64,000 nucleotides of DNA from Loripinus fragilis (taxonomy: Eukaryota > Mollusca > Bivalvia > Lucinida > Lucinidae): contig OZ026524.1 of NCBI GenBank assembly GCA_964019695.1, forward strand, positions 68,649,074-68,713,073. The letters run 5' to 3'. The translations under genes and the position numbers were made by a program. Below are positions 20,701-31,741 of the stretch, in pieces. The first letter of the stretch is position 1; every line of letters begins with the position of its first letter. The notes below the pieces were generated by a model. The model saw nothing but the letters and a program-made list of their open reading frames with translations. It searched no databases and was not told where the DNA came from.

Positions 20701-21127
20701 CATCCGTGTCCCATTGACACATTTCTAGTTTTCTTTATGCTTTAGATACACTATTTACACAATGTGCTTTAAATCATTTGGCAAGGATTTGAAAATATTC
20801 ACATTTAATTTTATATTATAGAAAATAATTTTGACACTTAATTCAAATTTCTCCAGCAAGAGAGTATGAATGGAAATTTAAAATGGCATTTTCTCTGTAT
20901 TTAATGAAATTCAATGCATATTAAATGTTGAAAAAAAATAAAAAGCCATTTTTCATTATCAAAATCATAAAACTTTCACATTTTTATTAATAAAAACCTA
21001 TGTTGAATTTTATATTAAGAGTTGAACTCATTGTAACAAATTATCTTTTAATTTAGAGCACTGTTATGTAATAAAAGCCTTGATGCTGACACTGCTTTAG
21101 TGAAATCTAGCCATTTCAACACAATAA

Positions 21128-21198
21128 ACTTCCATGGTGTAATAGGAAACATACTCACTCTTGGAGTGAGGGCTCCAGGTTCAAATCCTGGTGGAAGT
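21128..21198 (+). tRNA. tRNA-like unit 1 of 3 (anticodon TTG, Gln-like)
   Basis: A 71-nt cloverleaf can be drawn: acceptor ACTTCCA/TGGAAGT (7 bp), D-arm GTG..CAT, anticodon arm CTCAC-TCTTGGA-GTGAG, and T-arm CCAGG-TTCAAAT-CCTGG. The sequence ATGGTGTAAT matches the 5' half of animal tRNA-Gln. The loop would place TTG as anticodon, but position 33 is C instead of the near-universal U, which argues for a tRNA-derived repeat or pseudogene rather than a working gene. Three units lie in tandem at spacing of 153 bp. Confidence 0.45.
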
Positions 21199-21280
21199 AC
21201 AAAGTTGGGCAGCTGGAAACTGATTTGGATATATCAATTATAGTAACAAAAATAGAAATCTAGCCAGTACAACAAAATTA

Positions 21281-21351
21281 GCTTCCATGGTGTAATAGAA
21301 AACATACTCACTCTTGGAGTGAGGGTTCCAGGTTCAAATCCTGGTGGAAGT
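21281..21351 (+). tRNA. tRNA-like unit 2 of 3
   Basis: Same structure as 21128-21198, with acceptor GCTTCCA/TGGAAGT (first pair G-T), intact anticodon and T arms, and the same C33. The flanks (CTGGAAACTGATTTGGAT, AATAGAAATCTAGCCAGTAC) are also shared, so the whole 153-bp unit was duplicated. Confidence 0.45.
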
Positions 21352-21433
21352 AAAAAAGTTGGCAGCTGGAAACTGATTTGGATGCTTCAATTATATTAAC
21401 AAAAATAGAAATCTAGCCAGTACAACACAATTA

Positions 21434-21504
21434 GCTTCCGTGGTGTAATAGAAAACATACTCACTTTTGGAGTGAGGGTTCCAGGTTCAAATTCTGATGG
21501 AAGT
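21434..21504 (+). pseudogene. tRNA-like unit 3 of 3, decayed
   Basis: Same unit with substitutions in the T-arm (CCAGG now faces TCTGA) and in the anticodon loop (TTTTGGA). The acceptor retains CTTCC but with a G for A. Decay at the array edge fits loss of constraint. Confidence 0.5.
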
Positions 21505-22006
21505 AAAATGTTTTAACACAACTTATATATAAATAGTTACAATTTAACGCATAAAAAGTTCCTTAATCTGGACCTATGATATATGAAGAGAAAAGGAGAG
21601 GATTAGGATGAGAAATTGGCCCAGATGTGATATCTGGCTAGTGCTTGATCTGGAAGGGATCAGTGTTAGCCCTGTTTACAAGATTTTGAGTCTTTCCATA
21701 GAAATTTAACCTAAAAATACTGAATTTTGATACTAAAAAGAACCGTCTAGATGAGATTTTTTATTCGAACACCCAAAACATATATTTTAACTTAATATGA
21801 ACTTAGGCACTACCTAGATGCAGACATATCATTATTTCAGAAATTCACTATGGGATTTAAATTGTTAAGAAATTGGCAAGATCACAAATTTAACGTACAA
21901 GGGAGGACCTTTCTTTAAGGCAAACCCATTGAGAAGGGAGAAAGATACAAGCTGTGTCTCATTTCAAATCTTGGAAACTTTTCTTAAAAAGCTCAGATTT
22001 TGACAA

Positions 22007-22094
22007 GTTAGTATAGTTCAAATGGCAGAACAGCCCCAGGTTATGATATGTAAGCACCTGGAGGTATGTCTGGGTTCGAACCCCAGTGCTAGCA
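22007..22094 (+). tRNA. tRNA-like sequence with enlarged anticodon loop
   Basis: Acceptor GTTAGTA/TGCTAGC (with wobbles), D-arm GTTC-AAATGGCA-GAAC and T-arm CTGGG-TTCGAAC-CCCAG are all well formed, and the last two pair perfectly. The anticodon stem CCAGG/CCTGG encloses a 16-nt loop, and there are 4 extra bases before it. Either it holds a tiny intron or it is a SINE head/pseudogene. No anticodon can be assigned safely. Confidence 0.4.
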
Positions 22095-22658
22095 GTCTGA
22101 TCTGATGCATTGTTTTAATTCAAAAATATGAAAAACATAAAAATGCTAAAAAGAATCCGTCAAAATATAACATTTTTGAAAACGTTTAGGAAATATAAAA
22201 AGCTGTCTCCCTTGTAAATTAAGGTTAAGAATTAAAAGTCAATCTCTGAGGAACAAAACTCAGAGTTAAAATAATTGATAACCTTTGATTTGACCAAAAT
22301 GCAAGAGGTTTTATACATGTACCCCTATGAAAACAGTAAGATTCTGTGTATAAAGTGGCTTTAAAAGTCTTTTTCTCAGAAAAAAGTCTGATCTGTTGTT
22401 TCTATATCAAAATATGATAATCTTTCTTCAAAATAATTTCAAACAGAATGATTTTATCTCAAAAAGCCACGAAACTAGAGCCCTAAAACTCATGATAGAT
22501 GTGATAACTGTCTAGTGCTAGATCTGAAAATGAAAAAGGGATCAGTGCTGGCCATGCTAATGTGTAAAGCCATACATCAGCAGATGTTTAAATACATCAT
22601 TGAGTTTTCAGGATTATTCCTGAATTCAAGATTTTGAGGCTGACTTTCCATAGGCAGA

Positions 22659-23038
22659 TTAAAGAGACTAAGTCTGCAACTATGAACATTTTCGAAAAAA
22701 TTTATTACATGTATCTTATTAAATCATTTGTAAAAGCAGAAATAAGTTAAATTTTCACAATAAATCTGTTCACTATAGCTGAACACTGCATGGAAAAGTG
22801 AATTATCTTATAAAAACAGGTGTGTTTTTTTCTTGTTGGTAACTATTTGCGTCCCTCCAATAATTATAGACAGTCAAGTTTTAACATAAATGCTGTTGTT
22901 TTGATACTGATAATTTGTAAAGATTTACGACATTGGTACAATGTATACCTGAATTTTAGTTTTTTACTGTGATCTTGAAAAATAGAAATATTATTTCAAA
23001 AATTAAAAGATCAAAAGTTACAGACTATGCAGCTTTAA
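22659..23038 (+). mobile_element. MITE family M4, copy 1
   Basis: The ends TTAAAGAGACTAAGTCTGCA and its near-complement AGTTACAGACTATGCAGCTTTAA bracket 380 bp. The body is shared in inverted orientation with 43432-43805 (TCCAATAATTATAGACAGTC, ATAAATGCTGTTGTTTTGAT). There is no ORF. The terminal TTAA could be part of the target duplication. Confidence 0.75.
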
Positions 23039-25000
23039 AGTAGCTTATCCGATTTCAGTTCAGTTTGAAAAGCCAATTAATTACTGACCATTTAATATTT
23101 TGTAGGTAGAGATATTAATTTCCTAAGTTCAGGATTTTGAAAGTTTGTAACTTTCACACATGTATGTAAATAAAATCTGCCTGGTAGTCCTGGACCAGTA
23201 GAAACTAGATACATGTACCCTAATAAATTTAGTCATTTTGTTGAATGGAAAACTTCTATGGCAATATCAGTCTGACTTTATGCCGATGGCAAAACTATTT
23301 CACTCAGTCAAATGTTGTTTACAACATCTTGCGGATAAGCATGCTATATGGACCAAATGATGGTAAAGTATTGGCCTGCTGACTAAACCGATATCGGTCC
23401 AATAGTTGACCAATGTGTGTTCAACATGATATTGCTCCAATAACTAACTGGTATACAAACAATATACATCTAATGATTTACTAACTAGGGGTTGAGACTG
23501 TGGCATGCTTGAGGGGTCATCTCTTGTCAGGCCATTAGGGATCATCATCTTCTGGCTACTCTTCAAAAAGACTCTGACTCTCTATTGACAAGTAATTGAA
23601 CTCTGCTTACAGCTGAAAAGTTAGCAGGTCATCACAAAGTGCCCTATTTTGAACATGTCTCTACCCAGGGGTTGGGAGGGGGGCATTCCGTTGAAAATCC
23701 CGTAATGACATTGTGAGCTTTTGATGCTACAGAAGTGACATAAGGACCAAACTTAAAGCTTCTGTGTGCAGTCAGTATCCAAACAACAGATTTGATGGCT
23801 GTCATTTAGGCCTAAAATAAATAAAAATGTTTCAGGTTACCCGACTTTGCCTAATTTTTAGTGTTCATTCTTGGCAGGGGGATTTCCCCCAGTTTTTGAA
23901 AGGTCTCCCCCCCCCCCCTAAATTTAAGAAGGATGGGTGTGATATTTTTATATAAACCAAGAAAAAAGTATTCTAAAATTTAAGTTAATTACTTACTTTT
24001 CTTTTCTTTTTTCAAATGGTAGCATAAACAATGATTTTTTTTGTCCCTAAATCTTTTTTTATGGGATTTCCCAGTTCAATCAGTCTCAGGGCTCCAGACA
24101 AGAGGGGGTAGAGGGTATTTCAGCATTGATTTTTTAGAATTCAGCATTGAAAATTAAACTAAAGGGTAAAAATACCCTTTGCAGTTTGAGGTTTCAGTGC
24201 TGATATTCAATTTATGTGGTGAAATCTTTCATTCTTAGTAAGAAAAAACTATTTAATATACACCTATTGTATAAATCTTGGCAGTTTTCCTAAAACGCAA
24301 CTTGTATTTGATACAAGCAACTTTTCTTAAAAATATGTTAAGCAAACATTGGGTCTTTTTACAAGGCTTTGCATTTTCTGCAATTTGATATTTTAAATAT
24401 GGAGTAAAATACTCATTAAATTAAAAAAGTAGGGTGTGGAAAACCCATTGGTCCAAATCCTTATCTAGACCACTGTAGTTCCACCATCTAAACACTTTTT
24501 TAACAAAATAAAAATATTTTTGTAGATCTACCTTAGATGTCCCTATTTCAAAAATTCATGTAACCTGAAACACATATATTCTTTTCTATGGCCTAAGTAA
24601 AACAGACAGTTAAACATTTTCTTTTCAATTACAACTGGAATGATAATGTTCAAAATGGAGCTAGAGAGATAGATACATATACATGCATTGCTAGACCGTC
24701 AAGAAGGGCGAGAAACTTCAAAAGTGCTCATGTCAGCATCTATGTAGTGCCTAAGTTCATATTAGTTTCCCCTGCCTGAGTTTTTCCCTGATGCAGGCTA
24801 TTGAATTCAGACTCCCAAAACTTTAACTGGGACCTGCTGTGAATTGGGACACAGATGCTCCCCTTGGGTCATTGTATGAGAGAGAAAGTCTCCCTGAAAT
24901 GACCTAGATCTTGTTATATCAATACATTATGCAAATTTTGGTCTAATTCTATCATGATATTCCTAAGATTATTGAGCTAAAATTAAATTGCACGACCCTT
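23039..25000. other. AT-rich interval, no gene seen
   Basis: Contains a decayed half of the 16379 foldback (about 23698-23765), a C-run at about 23909-23918 and plain AT-rich sequence. No splice-flanked conserved frame was recognised. Confidence 0.45.
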
Positions 25001-25009
25001 GGGTATGCA

Positions 25010-25960
25010 CTGTAATCACTATGCTCATTTAATGAGTATATGCTCATAACTCTTGAACCACATGTTATTTTCAAATCAAATTTTCCATACAACATTATCT
25101 AACCACTAGCATGTGTAATAGCCTTTTTTTGATTGACGAGGGTTTGCTGAGCAGACTATATTTACTATGTCAGTCAGTATGTCCATCTTCAGTTAGTGAA
25201 TATATGCTCATAACACTGGGAACACATGATATATTCTGATCAAATGCTTGTCAACATTATCTAACCACTGGCATGTGTAACAGCCTTTTTGATGGACAAG
25301 GGTTTGCTGAGCATCATTATGTCTCCCCCCTTCAGGGTCAGGAGACATATAGTTTTTCCCCGGGCATCCGTTTGTCTGTCTGTCCGTCTGTCTGTCACAA
25401 ATCGTGTCCTCTCTATAACTTGAAAACCGCTTAAGCTATATTCCTGAAACTTTATACAAGCATCAACCAACATGAGTCGACGTGCAGAGTGCAAGAATAG
25501 TAACTCTGTCATTTATACTCTTTGAGTTATTTCCCTTGGAACTTTGTCCATTACAAAAACAATTATCTATGACTATTTTATACCAGATTATGATTGTTCA
25601 ATAGTTAACTATAACATACTATATTGACAGATACCTTTACTAGATACAAGCTGATTGTCTGCATGAAATGACAAGAATTTCCGTTAGAAATTGTATTTAA
25701 TAGTTTTAGCAGGATGTAGTCAGTAAGTGAAAATGCTCATAACTCTTGAACCACATGGTCTATTTGATCAAATTTTGTATATTCTTCATTTTACGTCACT
25801 GGCAGGCAATTTGGTGATGAGGGTTTGCCAAGCATAATTTTGGCCGGTCATGGTCTTTTAGTGAAAATGCTCATAATTCTTGAACTACACATATATTTTG
25901 ATCAAATTTTGCATACTGGTACTTATACATTTTAACATTGTATGCCAAAGGGTGACTAAG
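25010..25960. repeat. Degenerate repeats with CTCATAACTCTTGAACCACA units
   Basis: ATGCTCATAACTCTTGAACC phrases recur near 25040, 25206, 25736 and 25867, each followed by TTTGATCAAATTTTG-like and ACATTATCTAACCACTGGCA-like phrases (about 170-bp spacing). Between them (about 25333-25560) is another dispersed repeat with a CTGTCTGTCCGTCTGTC microsatellite (25375-25397). It is non-coding. Confidence 0.6.
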
Positions 25961-26365
25961 GTAACGTCAAATGATGTGACGTCATCTCCCGCTTAACAAC
26001 ATATATATGGCCAACTTTTCAACATTGCAAAAGTACTTAAGAGCATATGAACAACTTGCACATGAATAAAAAAAAATGTGAACAACTATACATGAATGTG
26101 AATGAATAGATAGTTAAATAAATAGATAAATAAGTACAAAAATGTCAAGACCATCTCATTGAGACGTTTCTTTTCAGCACCCACAACAAAGCTTTGAGAA
26201 AGTGTGCTTACAATAAATAATAATAGACAACAAAAATCATTTTGCTCCATACAAATTTATTTTTTTTATAAATTTTATGAAACCATTTACTATGGGTCAG
26301 TCTTATAAGCAGGTAAATACATCAAGAGACATAACACATTTTGGTTAAGAATAGGATTGACATTA

Positions 26366-26447
26366 GCGCCCAGTAGCGCGGTCGATAATGTCCAGGTCTC
26401 CTAAACCAAAGTATTTTTCTCATGCTGGTTCGAATCCCGGCTCTCCC
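26366..26447 (+). repeat. tRNA-like SINE head remnant
   Basis: The A-box-like AGTAGCGCGGTCGATAATG and the B-box GGTTCGAATCC are appropriately spaced, but no complete cloverleaf forms. It is followed by a T-rich run, so it may be a headless-body SINE end. Confidence 0.4.
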
Positions 26448-26513
26448 CACTTTTTTTTAATTTATTTTTATTTACATAATAATATGGCCGTTCCCTGTCT
26501 CAAGTGTGTGGGT

Positions 26514-26733
26514 GGGGGGGGGGGGGGGGTCGCAAAAGCCCACTCTGGATACACCACTGGATTGGTCCCCCAGTGTGGGTACTCTCATTTTTTCTTCATA
26601 CGTAGGCTTGGGCCCAGCATCTACCGTTTACCAAAAAAAATATTGGGAATATCAGGAAAATATTTGAAATTTTTGCAACCCCAAAAATGGCCGGAGCCTA
26701 CGTGTGTATCAAAATACCCCCCCCCCCCCCCCC
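26514..26733. repeat. G-run (26514-26529) and C-run (26717-26733)
   Basis: Homopolymer tracts of about 16 and 17 bases lie 190 bp apart. Frames spanning them give Gly or Pro runs and are not credible genes. The lengths may be assembly-limited. Confidence 0.7.
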
Positions 26734-27089
26734 GGTCCATAAGGTTATACTATAAAGCAGTGAATTAAGCCAGTTTCCTGGCAATGTCTGCTGGCTAGTC
26801 TAAGTCTTGGAGAAAATCCCTGGGCAGTTCAGACCAGACTGACTGATGTTTCATTTAGTGGCCAACCAATGTTCCTACTTTTTCCAAGATTCCAGGGGGT
26901 CCAACTGTTTGCAGAAGGGGGGGTGGTCCAATATTGTGATTTTCCAGAGAGGTCCGGACTCCCTGCCCCACACCCCTTCCCACCACCACCACACACATCT
27001 GGATCAGCGAATGCCAATGAGTGACATATCAATCGCACTGCTGAAAGCATCGAAAGAACGTAGATATTGGCATCGAGAGAAATGAAGTG

Positions 27090-27390
27090 TAATATTACCT
27101 GCTAAATACACTCTTGCTGGCTCTGGGGTGAACTCTTCTTTAGTCTTTGGACAGCACCTCAGAGCTCGGTAGATCCGTCTGTTCCGTTCAACGTCTCAGG
27201 ACAGAATCAATGCATCATGCTCTCTAACAGCATCAGCTGTTCTCGCCTCAGCTTCCCATTGGTCAGAACCGTGGGTCCTATCTTCCAGTATTCCAGGGGC
27301 TGTCTTCGGGATACTTCGGCTATCTCCGTGGTCCTTCCGGTTGCAATAGAATAGAATACTCGCCTACCACTACACTCCCCCCCACTTTAA
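27090..27390 (-). mobile_element. Probable polypurine tract and 3' LTR of the Gag element
   Basis: On the minus strand, downstream of the Gag ORF, AAAGTGGGGGGGAG (27375-27388) looks like a polypurine tract and is followed at once by TGTAGTGGTAGGCGAGTATT, a TG-starting sequence as expected for an LTR. The LTR's far end is not defined; about 27090 is a guess. No second copy was found upstream of the Gag ORF (30237-31100), so the element is incomplete at its 5' end or its LTRs have diverged. Confidence 0.45.
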
Positions 27391-27635
27391 TTTGAAAGTG
27401 CTTGATCCAGGGGTCAAATTAACAGACAACGGATGCGAGTATTCTTTTGACACATAACCATAGTCCCACTGTGAGGCGTATTCATATCAACCACATCTCT
27501 CATGTCAAAGGGATCCGGAACCACATAGCAAACACCTTGGAAGATAAAGTCAGCATTGCTTCAGGCCTCCAAAGACTTGAAGCCGTCTAGATGAAAAATC
27601 TTCAGCTAGACGCCAGGCGAACTAGCATGATACAC

Positions 27636-30236
27636 CTATAAGCACTGGATCGGGTCAGGGCGCCTAGCACCCAAAACCCTCGTGCCACTGTAACGCATCT
27701 GGTCCATGTCTCTCCAATGACTATCTAAGGCTAATAGTGAACTCTGCTGTAACACTTCTTCTTCCGGAGTCAGACGATACAAATCACACAGTGGCTGTAG
27801 ACGATTAAGGGGTTGAACTCTGGCCAATAACCGCAACACCACCTGCCAATGGACCAGGACCCATTCTTCATTCCCAGCTTGGGACAACACAAATGACGAT
27901 GGGGGTTTCGTTTCCATCTCTATACACATATCTATCATAGCACGCTGCTGATCCTGGGTGACGCTCTCGTCAAATGTAGTACTCACATCCATAAGGTGAT
28001 AATAGTTCACTAACGAACGGAGAGTAGCGCGGTCTCCTAAAAGCCATGACGTGATCATGGATAATGCACCAATCCGACGAACGGTGATCTCCTGACCATG
28101 GAGCTCTTCTCTGAATATGGCAGGCAGATGGCATTCAAACGCATGTCTTTTTGATCCATCACCGGAACAGTTAGGAATGGGACACTGTGCCCCACTGGAT
28201 CCTGGTGCAATAGTAGGACCCGACGAATCAAGGAGTGGCATCTCCACCCTCATCTGCTGTTCCTTTGGTCTAACTACCGTTTCAAATTTTGGTGCTTTCT
28301 CCAGGTAATTGTTACCAGTCCTCTCCTGACGACGACGTCTCCTACGTATACGCTGACGAGCTCTACGTCCACCACCATGATGTGGACCACTAGACATGGA
28401 TGTATTACTTCTAGTACCTCGGACGGTACAGACCAGCGACTTGGAAGAAGTAGTACCCTGGCTGGTACTAGCTGACGGTCTTGAAGTAGTACCCTGGCTG
28501 GTACTAACGACTGAAGGCTGTGAAGTAGTACCCTGGCTGGTACTAACAGACATAACACGGGCAACAGGGGGTGGCACCACCCTGCCCTCTGGCCTTGGGA
28601 ATCTATCCCGCGAGCAGGTACTCGAAGAAGGCCTAGCCTGGTCTTCGGACCTTTCTCCACGATTGGGAAGCTGCAACCTCCGTGGCTGCAGCCTTGCATC
28701 TGGGTTAATATATTGGCGAATCCAATCCTTGTCCCACACATTTTTGGATCTCGCTTCACGCGCGGCAACCTTTATCCACCGATTATCTAAACGACCACGG
28801 GCTAGACGGACTTGCCGTAGTAGTGCCTCGTCCCGTCTATCAAAATTATGCCGGCGACAATGCCCAAGTTGATCTACGACCTCACGAGCTGGTAATAGTC
28901 TACCAAAGCTGTTGGCGGACTCTATGGAAGTGAGGTGATCCTCCACCAGCCTCTGGGAATTCACCTCATTGCTAATCTGACTAACGCATTTCGATTGGCA
29001 GACCTTAGGGGACCCAACCTCCCTAGAATCCCTTAGGATGGGCTCAGCACGTATTTCCCTCAAACTGGGCCGATCTGGAAATTCCCTTGAATTATCCCGA
29101 TGACTGGGTCTAGGATTGGTCCCCACTCCCAACCCTCTGTCGGTTAAATCATTGTACCCATGGGGAGTTTGTACTGTTATGCAGTCCTTGGCAAAATGCC
29201 CCTTTTCCCCGCATGCATAACATTCCTCATCCTTTATCCAATCCCGACCACCCCTACCAGGCGCCTTATCCCTTCGGTAATTACCTCCCTGATGGCGCTG
29301 TGGACGGGTTTGAGCCAACTTCAACAGCTTTTGTACCGCATTCTCGAGTTTATCAATTTTCCCCTCCATGGAATTTAGACGGTTCTCGCCATTACTAACT
29401 GGCTGTTTCAGCGCGGGTTCCGAAACACTGCATACCGCGGTAGTCTCTCTATTAGACTCATTTACATACTGATCCAGCTCGCTTTTAATACCTCTAATTT
29501 CTTCTTGGAGGTTAGCCAGCTGAGGTGAGGCTGAGAAAGACTCCGCCCCTCCCCTGGTGGGTGTCTCCGATACCTGATAGATATTAGCTGGTTCATCGTA
29601 CTCGTGACTTTGACTGTCTCTATGTGTCCCAGTGTACATGGACTGGTGTACATACTGGTACCACTTAATACCATTAAGAGCTTGTTCCATAGATTTCGGT
29701 TCTTGGATACAAACATGATGACCGGCTTCTTTATCAGTCAACCCTTGACAGAACCTCACAACAGCCTGGCTGTTGGAGTAATGCTCCGGTAAATCTTTGA
29801 ACGCGCGTGTGGCCAAAGTCATTATCCTATCAGCCCAGTCCTCCAGAGTCTCTCTGGGGGCCTGGGTTGCTTGCTGGAATAATCCCTGGGCCGTGGCTGG
29901 GAGCTCTTTAGCCCCAAACCTAGACTCAAGCTTATTCAGCAATTGTCTGTAATTGAGAGTATGTTTCTGTTCCAACAGAATGGCGTAAAAATCAGCCGCC
30001 TTCCCCGTAAGACTCCAGCATAGACAATTAAAACAATCTTCCGGCGTCCAGCCTAGCTGAGACGCATACAACGAAAATTTATGCTTAAAAGCAAACCAAT
30101 TGCTTTTCCCATCAAAAATCAACCCTTTGGGCAAGGCCTTCATCACATCCTTTGTATGCTTTCTTTGTCTCTCAATGGCTCTCATATCGGGCATAGGGGC
30201 TATACCACCAATATCACTTACCGCCGGTTCTGCCAC
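27636..30236 (-). CDS. Gag-type protein of a Ty3/gypsy-like element, no pol
   Basis: This is an uninterrupted 866-codon ORF. Residues ~35-200 are a retrotransposon Gag-like capsid region (FDGKSNWFAFKHKF, ...LESRFG, ...LEDWADRI). Residues ~285-305 are a short coiled coil. A CCHC zinc knuckle (C339, C342, H347, C352) follows a basic Gly/Arg linker and would bind RNA. Residues 565-597 hold three STSQGTTS repeats. An Arg-rich stretch (624-636) could be a nuclear signal. A second Cys/His cluster, CPIPNC..KRHAFEC (C685, C690, H698, C702), opens an unrecognised ~180-residue C-terminal domain. There is no protease, reverse transcriptase or integrase. The listed first codon is GTG; the first ATG in frame is residue 15 (30194-30192). 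CTTTCTGTAG immediately precedes the frame on the minus strand, a splice-acceptor-like site. It is either a pol-deleted or non-autonomous element, or a domesticated gag gene. Confidence 0.75.
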   Translation of the reverse strand: MAEPAVSDIGGIAPMPDMRAIERQRKHTKDVMKALPKGLIFDGKSNWFAFKHKFSLYASQLGWTPEDCFNCLCWSLTGKAADFYAILLEQKHTLNYRQLLNKLESRFGAKELPATAQGLFQQATQAPRETLEDWADRIMTLATRAFKDLPEHYSNSQAVVRFCQGLTDKEAGHHVCIQEPKSMEQALNGIKWYQYVHQSMYTGTHRDSQSHEYDEPANIYQVSETPTRGGAESFSASPQLANLQEEIRGIKSELDQYVNESNRETTAVCSVSEPALKQPVSNGENRLNSMEGKIDKLENAVQKLLKLAQTRPQRHQGGNYRRDKAPGRGGRDWIKDEECYACGEKGHFAKDCITVQTPHGYNDLTDRGLGVGTNPRPSHRDNSREFPDRPSLREIRAEPILRDSREVGSPKVCQSKCVSQISNEVNSQRLVEDHLTSIESANSFGRLLPAREVVDQLGHCRRHNFDRRDEALLRQVRLARGRLDNRWIKVAAREARSKNVWDKDWIRQYINPDARLQPRRLQLPNRGERSEDQARPSSSTCSRDRFPRPEGRVVPPPVARVMSVSTSQGTTSQPSVVSTSQGTTSRPSASTSQGTTSSKSLVCTVRGTRSNTSMSSGPHHGGGRRARQRIRRRRRRQERTGNNYLEKAPKFETVVRPKEQQMRVEMPLLDSSGPTIAPGSSGAQCPIPNCSGDGSKRHAFECHLPAIFREELHGQEITVRRIGALSMITSWLLGDRATLRSLVNYYHLMDVSTTFDESVTQDQQRAMIDMCIEMETKPPSSFVLSQAGNEEWVLVHWQVVLRLLARVQPLNRLQPLCDLYRLTPEEEVLQQSSLLALDSHWRDMDQMRYSGTRVLGARRPDPIQCL

Positions 30237-30934
30237 TACAGAAAGCTAATTGAAAATACTGTGCTTCATTCAGTTTTATGATCAAGCAGGTGCGTGGGGC
30301 TGCTGAATTTGTTTGTGACGAAAATGACCAACGTTTATTTCCTCCAAATTATCAAATTAAATCGTGAAGCTATGGTAAAATATGTCTATTTATCATTTCC
30401 CGTCTGTTGATTGTCTTTTTTTGCGACGGGGGCAGACATTTTGAATACGACGTATCACGTGAACTTTTTGTGACGTACATACACACTCCCATTTTCGTAC
30501 AAAGTCTAATTTTGCTCTTTGTCCATATTTTATATTTTGAACCTTTAATTAATTTTCTAAAAATGAAGACTTGGTTTTTCTATAAGTGAATTGCTCATAA
30601 TTTTGTCTAAATCTAGCGTTCATAAGATTTTGCTTTAGACGCGCGGAAGTGGTAAATCGCCGGACGAGAGCCTCTTTATTTTTGGTAGAGGAGTAGACGC
30701 ATATCAACCTACTTCATACAGACGAGGTAATGTTAGAGTTACGGACGTGACGGAAACATCCGAGTTTTGACGAATGGCATGGAACCAGAGACGGAAAACA
30801 TGAAGACGTAACGCCAAGAAACGTAACGTAATGGCAAACGTTCCCGAAACTTTTCGGGATAAGAGACCAAAACAAGTTATAAAATAAGAATAATGTCAGA
30901 AAAAGGTATATAATAAATAATTGTTTTAATATTT
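30237..30934. other. No gene recognised; CpG-containing stretch
   Basis: Bases 30640-30860 are richer in CG dinucleotides (ACGGACGTGACGGAAAC, AACGTAACGTAATGG) than the surroundings. On position alone it could be a leader or promoter for the Gag ORF on the minus strand, but nothing decisive is visible. Confidence 0.25.
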
Positions 30935-31067
30935 ACTTGATCTGGCGTACAGTATCACGTCTCGTGGATGAGGCCATACCATTGGATCACGTTCGACGTG
31001 TCGCGTTATGGGTGATCCGATGGTATGACCTCATCCACTCGACGTGATACAGTACGTCAGATCAAGT
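30935..31067. mobile_element. Foldback MITE, 133 bp
   Basis: ACTTGATCTGGCGTACAGTA through GGATGAGGCCATACCATTGG pairs with the right arm ending ACGTCAGATCAAGT over about 55 bp per arm with a few mismatches. The loop is about 20 bp. It lies upstream of the Gag ORF. Confidence 0.85.
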
Positions 31068-31741
31068 TACTATTACAATATGTGTATATATCTAACCGAA
31101 ATTCACGAAAAGAACGGAAAACAAAACGGCTGCAAGTGTAGAAGTCCTGACTATATGATCGTTACCATGACAAAGGCATGAGAAAGAAGTCCGTTTTAAT
31201 TGCAGAACATTATTGCGCTGCTTTCCACCATATACTTCTACAACGACTCCCAAGGGGTTTTCTTTAGTTCTCAATGAAGAAATTTAACGGGGAAACACTG
31301 ATTAGGCAGCAAATGAGGGCCTGTAAAAAGTTAAGTGAAAATTGAATTGCACAATGGCACAAACATGAAGAATTAGCAATTAACCTTAAGAAAAACTCCC
31401 GGAAAACAAAGTCTTAGCAATCAAACTTTTGTAATATCCTTAAATATTAGGACTTTCCAAACCCTTTGTATACTAATGGTTTCTTCCTTCTGGTTTGATA
31501 CAGTAAACTAAACTACCCTTCTACATATAGCCCCATGAGCACTCACAACAGAGTACAGCCATTGCATTATAATGGAGCAGCTATAAGCGATCAAAAATCT
31601 TCAGGCCGGAAAGCAAATCTGAATACATCTAATGCTAATTAGAATCAACAAACGTAGCAAATTAGGGGAGGTAGTATGAAGAAAGGCAATGATCATTTTT
31701 TCGTGGAGCGCCCAGATCAAATAGACTTAAAATAACATCTA

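Noticed and set aside
26388..26768. 126-codon ORF with poly-Gly and poly-Pro
   Set aside because: Driven by G and C homopolymers inside repeat sequence.
28274..28872. 158-164-codon frames overlapping the Gag ORF
   Set aside because: Shadow frames of the Gag coding sequence; the PARVLL and VPWLVL repeats are just the STSQGTTS repeat in other frames.
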